Below are positions 7,256-8,995 of a stretch of 8,995 nt of DNA, one piece after another. The position numbers and the translations under genes were made by a program. The stretch's first letter is position 1. Each line of letters starts with the position of its first letter. Location of the stretch: contig JAFNGM010000068.1 in assembly GCA_017885225.1 (NCBI GenBank), positions 1 through 8,995 on the forward strand, written 5' to 3'. A model generated the notes under the pieces. The model made no database searches. It saw only the letters and a list, made by a program, of their open reading frames with translations, and was not told where the DNA came from. Origin of the DNA: Syntrophaceae bacterium. GTDB taxonomy: Bacteria; Desulfobacterota; Syntrophia; Syntrophales; UBA2185.

Positions 7256-7327
7256 AGGATATTTGTCCTCGTTTTGTTTTTCATCTGCCCGGGACAAAAA
7301 GGTTCATCTTACACACATGCATTTCTT

Positions 7328-8461
7328 CTATGACAGCACCCATCGCGCAACAATAATTTTCATGATGTCCGATGTGCCGGCTGATGGTCCAAGAACAAAC
7401 GCATCTCTCAGGTAGCGGGTCACCGGATATTCCACCATACACCCGTAACCACCGTGGATATCGACGGCCATCTTTGCCGCTTTTTGCGCGGCTTCCGTGG
7501 TAAAGTATTTTGCCACGGCGAACTCGTTGCTCGCATTTTGACCCTTGTCCTGAAGGAATGCCGCCCGGTACGCCAGAAGACGTCCGGCGTCAAGATCAAT
7601 TTTCATTTCGGCCAGCTTGTTTTGAATGCTCTGCAGCTGGCTGATTGGTTTTCCGTACAGGATGCGTTCCTTTGCGAATTTCAACGAGGCCTCGAGACAG
7701 GCTGCCTGCAATCCTATGGCGCAGCCTACCATGCCGCCCCGGCCGACATCGCCGATTGCCGCCATGGCAACCCGCAACCCCTTGCCTTCAGCCCCTACTA
7801 TCTGTCCCTTGGAAACCCGCAGATCCTCAAAGGAAAGCTCGCCGGTGTTGCATCCCCGCATGCCGATCTTGTTCTCTTCATGGGTTGCCTTAAAACCCGG
7901 CATGTCTTTTTCGATGAGAAAGGTCGTGAATGCTTTGGGATCCGCTTCATCCTTGGCCAGGATCGTAAGGGTATCGGCAATATGAGCATTGGTGATGAAA
8001 CATTTACGGCCATTAATGATGTAATGGTCTCCATCTTTACGATAGGTTGTCCGGCCTCCGGTTGGATCGGACCCTCCGGTGGGCTCCGTAACGGCGGTGG
8101 TGGAGAGACGCTCCCCGGTGGCCATGCCGGGAAGATATTTACTCTTTTGCGCATCGTTTCCAAATTTTACAATCGGTTCGATTCCCAGGGCAAATACCTG
8201 CAGCATCATGGCCGTGGCCACAGAAATGCGGCTGATTTCCTCAAGGGCGATCATGCGCGCCATATAGCCCAGTCCCAGGCCGCCATATTCTTCCGGAATG
8301 GTCACTGCCATCATTTCGGCTTCTGCCAGGGCCTTCACAACGGCATCACACACTTTGCCGCTTGCTTCCATCTCAGCCACCCATGGGGTCAGCTTTACTT
8401 CGGCAAATTCTCTGGCTGCCTTTCTGAACATTTCTTGTTCCTCAGTAAATGTGAAATCCAT
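7328..8461 (-). CDS. Acyl-CoA dehydrogenase family protein lacking the usual catalytic Glu (Acd1)
   Basis: 377-residue acyl-CoA dehydrogenase-fold flavoprotein of full length. The N-terminus MDFTFTEEQEMFR is typical. The first signature is intact (AVTEPTGGSD, 123-132), with the FAD-side GRKCFITNA at 151-159. The second region reads IHGGYGCMVEYPVTRYLRD at 335-353. Where the family has Tyr-Glu-Gly-Thr, this protein has Ser-Ala-Gly-Thr (360-363), so the catalytic base is Ala361. The alternative base position in helix G, used by isovaleryl-CoA dehydrogenase, is Gly240 before Arg241. The reaction is therefore uncertain: a dehydrogenase with a differently placed base, an enoyl-CoA reductase, or an unusual substrate. 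No frameshift or stop is involved. Its neighbours etfB and etfA are its likely electron partners (73 bases to the etfB ATG). ATG 8461 is favoured over 8464 by spacing to the ribosome site. Confidence 0.9.
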   Translation of the reverse strand: MDFTFTEEQEMFRKAAREFAEVKLTPWVAEMEASGKVCDAVVKALAEAEMMAVTIPEEYGGLGLGYMARMIALEEISRISVATAMMLQVFALGIEPIVKFGNDAQKSKYLPGMATGERLSTTAVTEPTGGSDPTGGRTTYRKDGDHYIINGRKCFITNAHIADTLTILAKDEADPKAFTTFLIEKDMPGFKATHEENKIGMRGCNTGELSFEDLRVSKGQIVGAEGKGLRVAMAAIGDVGRGGMVGCAIGLQAACLEASLKFAKERILYGKPISQLQSIQNKLAEMKIDLDAGRLLAYRAAFLQDKGQNASNEFAVAKYFTTEAAQKAAKMAVDIHGGYGCMVEYPVTRYLRDAFVLGPSAGTSDIMKIIVARWVLS

Positions 8462-8466
8462 CATTA

Positions 8467-8474
8467 ACCTCCTT
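8467..8474 (-). promoter_or_regulatory. Strong ribosome binding site of acd1
   Basis: AAGGAGGT is a near-perfect Shine-Dalgarno. Two ATG codons follow back to back at 8464 and 8461. From the end of GGAGG the spacings are 3 and 6 bases, so the second ATG is the better start. Confidence 0.8.
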
Positions 8475-8510
8475 TTTTAGCGTTCGTTATACTTGTCGAT
8501 CCTATTGTTT

Positions 8511-8539
8511 TTTATATCCTTTCGGTTGCCTGTTGTCAA
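8511..8539 (-). promoter_or_regulatory. Sigma-70-type promoter for acd1-etfB-etfA
   Basis: On the minus strand TTGACA (8534-8539, perfect -35) and TATAAA (8511-8516, 5 of 6 for the -10) are separated by exactly 17 bases. Transcription would begin near 8504, giving a leader of about 40 bases before the acd1 ATG. It lies in an A/T-rich 156-base spacer after mobA and makes acd1 the head of a new transcript. No clear operator overlaps it; the region just upstream of the -35 holds only a loose ACAC/GTGT pairing. Confidence 0.75.
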
Positions 8540-8617
8540 TCTTTTACTACACTTTGTGAGGTGTTAATAATCAATGAAAATATTTCGGTAATATCGTTGA
8601 GAGGAAATTTATGAGTT

Positions 8618-8995
8618 TCAGAATGATGAAAGCTGCTCAAGATCACCCCTGGTATTGACATTAATAAACATCCTTCCTTCAGGATCAAAAGACTTGATGA
8701 CATCCTCCGTGATCTCCAGGATTTTCAGTCCCCGGTACAAACCGGTAATCTTCAGTTGATTACGGTCAATGAGCCTTTGCATGGGGGGAAGGCATTTTTT
8801 CGAGTACACCGCATGGAGGGGCTGAAGACCATCGGCTGACCTGGGCACTACAATATCATATCCGCGGGCGCATTCTGCCATATGCGTGATAAATGACATA
8901 TTCAGAAAGGGCATATCACATGCGGAGATAAAGGCGTGTTCGCCGGTGGCAAAAAAGAGCCCTGTATAGAGCCCTCCCAGGGCCCCTTTATCTTT
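8618..8995 (-). CDS. mobA: Molybdenum cofactor guanylyltransferase, C-terminal part
   Basis: The reading frame runs off the window edge, leaving the last 125 residues. MobA joins GMP to molybdopterin to make the guanine dinucleotide form of the molybdenum (or tungsten) cofactor in the cytoplasm. The fragment opens with KDKGALGGLYTGL, the family's mid-protein loop, followed by SACDMPFLN, whose Asp is the expected metal ligand. Further on are VVPRSADGLQPLHAVYSKK and FINVNTRGDLEQL, both characteristic of MobA C-termini. The N-terminal GTP-binding LAGGxSxRMG motif lies outside the window. A Met 28 residues into the fragment is internal, not the start. The stop is TGA. It is followed by a 156-base gap with its own promoter for acd1, so co-transcription with the flavoprotein genes need not be tight. 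It implies molybdo- or tungsto-enzymes such as formate dehydrogenase in the host. Confidence 0.85.
   Translation of the reverse strand, partial: KDKGALGGLYTGLFFATGEHAFISACDMPFLNMSFITHMAECARGYDIVVPRSADGLQPLHAVYSKKCLPPMQRLIDRNQLKITGLYRGLKILEITEDVIKSFDPEGRMFINVNTRGDLEQLSSF

Noticed and set aside
7256..7297. Longer etfB starting from TTG at 7297
   Set aside because: The 14 extra residues are charged and unlike the family N-terminus; the ATG at 7255 begins exactly at the conserved VVCVK strand.
7454..8467. Plus-strand open frame of about 337 codons opposite acd1
   Set aside because: It mirrors a well-conserved acyl-CoA dehydrogenase on the other strand; its translation shows no recognisable domain and is Cys/His/Gly-rich, as antisense frames often are.
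8548..8568. Possible operator with ACAC/GTGT arms just upstream of the acd1 promoter
   Set aside because: Only four outer bases pair and the centre is not symmetric; no known regulator motif is matched.
8576..8594. A/T stem-loop (ATATT/AATAT) followed by TTTT after mobA as a terminator
   Set aside because: A 5-base all-A/T stem is too weak to stop transcription; likely chance in an A/T-rich spacer.

Overview
Every supported gene in this window reads on the minus strand, so the biological order runs from high to low coordinates: mobA (3' part only), acyl-CoA dehydrogenase 1 (here Acd1), etfB, etfA, then a 247-base gap, fixC, fixX, acyl-CoA dehydrogenase 2 (Acd2), fixA, fixB and a small hotdog-fold thioesterase. 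I see no RNA genes, mobile elements or CRISPR array. The longer plus-strand open frames are shadows of these genes.

The theme is electron transfer from acyl-CoA oxidation or reduction. There are two complete dehydrogenase-plus-electron-transfer-flavoprotein (ETF) modules of different lineages side by side. Module 1 (5343-8461) is Acd1-EtfB-EtfA; its ETF resembles the pairs found with clostridial butyryl-CoA dehydrogenases. Module 2 (490-5095) is FixC-FixX-Acd2-FixA-FixB; all four Fix proteins resemble the enteric FixABCX and YdiQRST sets more than the rhizobial bifurcating set. FixC and FixX make up the only membrane-side oxidoreductase (ETF:quinone oxidoreductase-like) in the window, so they may serve one or both ETFs. 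The terminal thioesterase could release free acids from acyl-CoA and recover CoA.

Transcription probably uses at least two units. A near-consensus sigma-70 promoter (TTGACA, 17-base spacer, TATAAA) lies just upstream of Acd1. The 247-base gap before fixC is the natural place for a second promoter, but only a weak candidate is visible there. fixC and fixX overlap by 4 bases, and fixA-fixB and fixB-thioesterase are tightly spaced.

The organism is most likely an anaerobic or facultative bacterium that degrades fatty or aromatic acids. A syntrophic or sulfate-reducing Desulfobacterota-like lineage is my best guess, from protein character and moderate GC; this is inference, as no taxonomic marker gene is present.

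The most unusual points are that Acd1 lacks the catalytic glutamate at both positions known in the family, that EtfB1 has an altered nucleotide-binding loop, and that two unrelated ETF modules sit around one FixCX pair.
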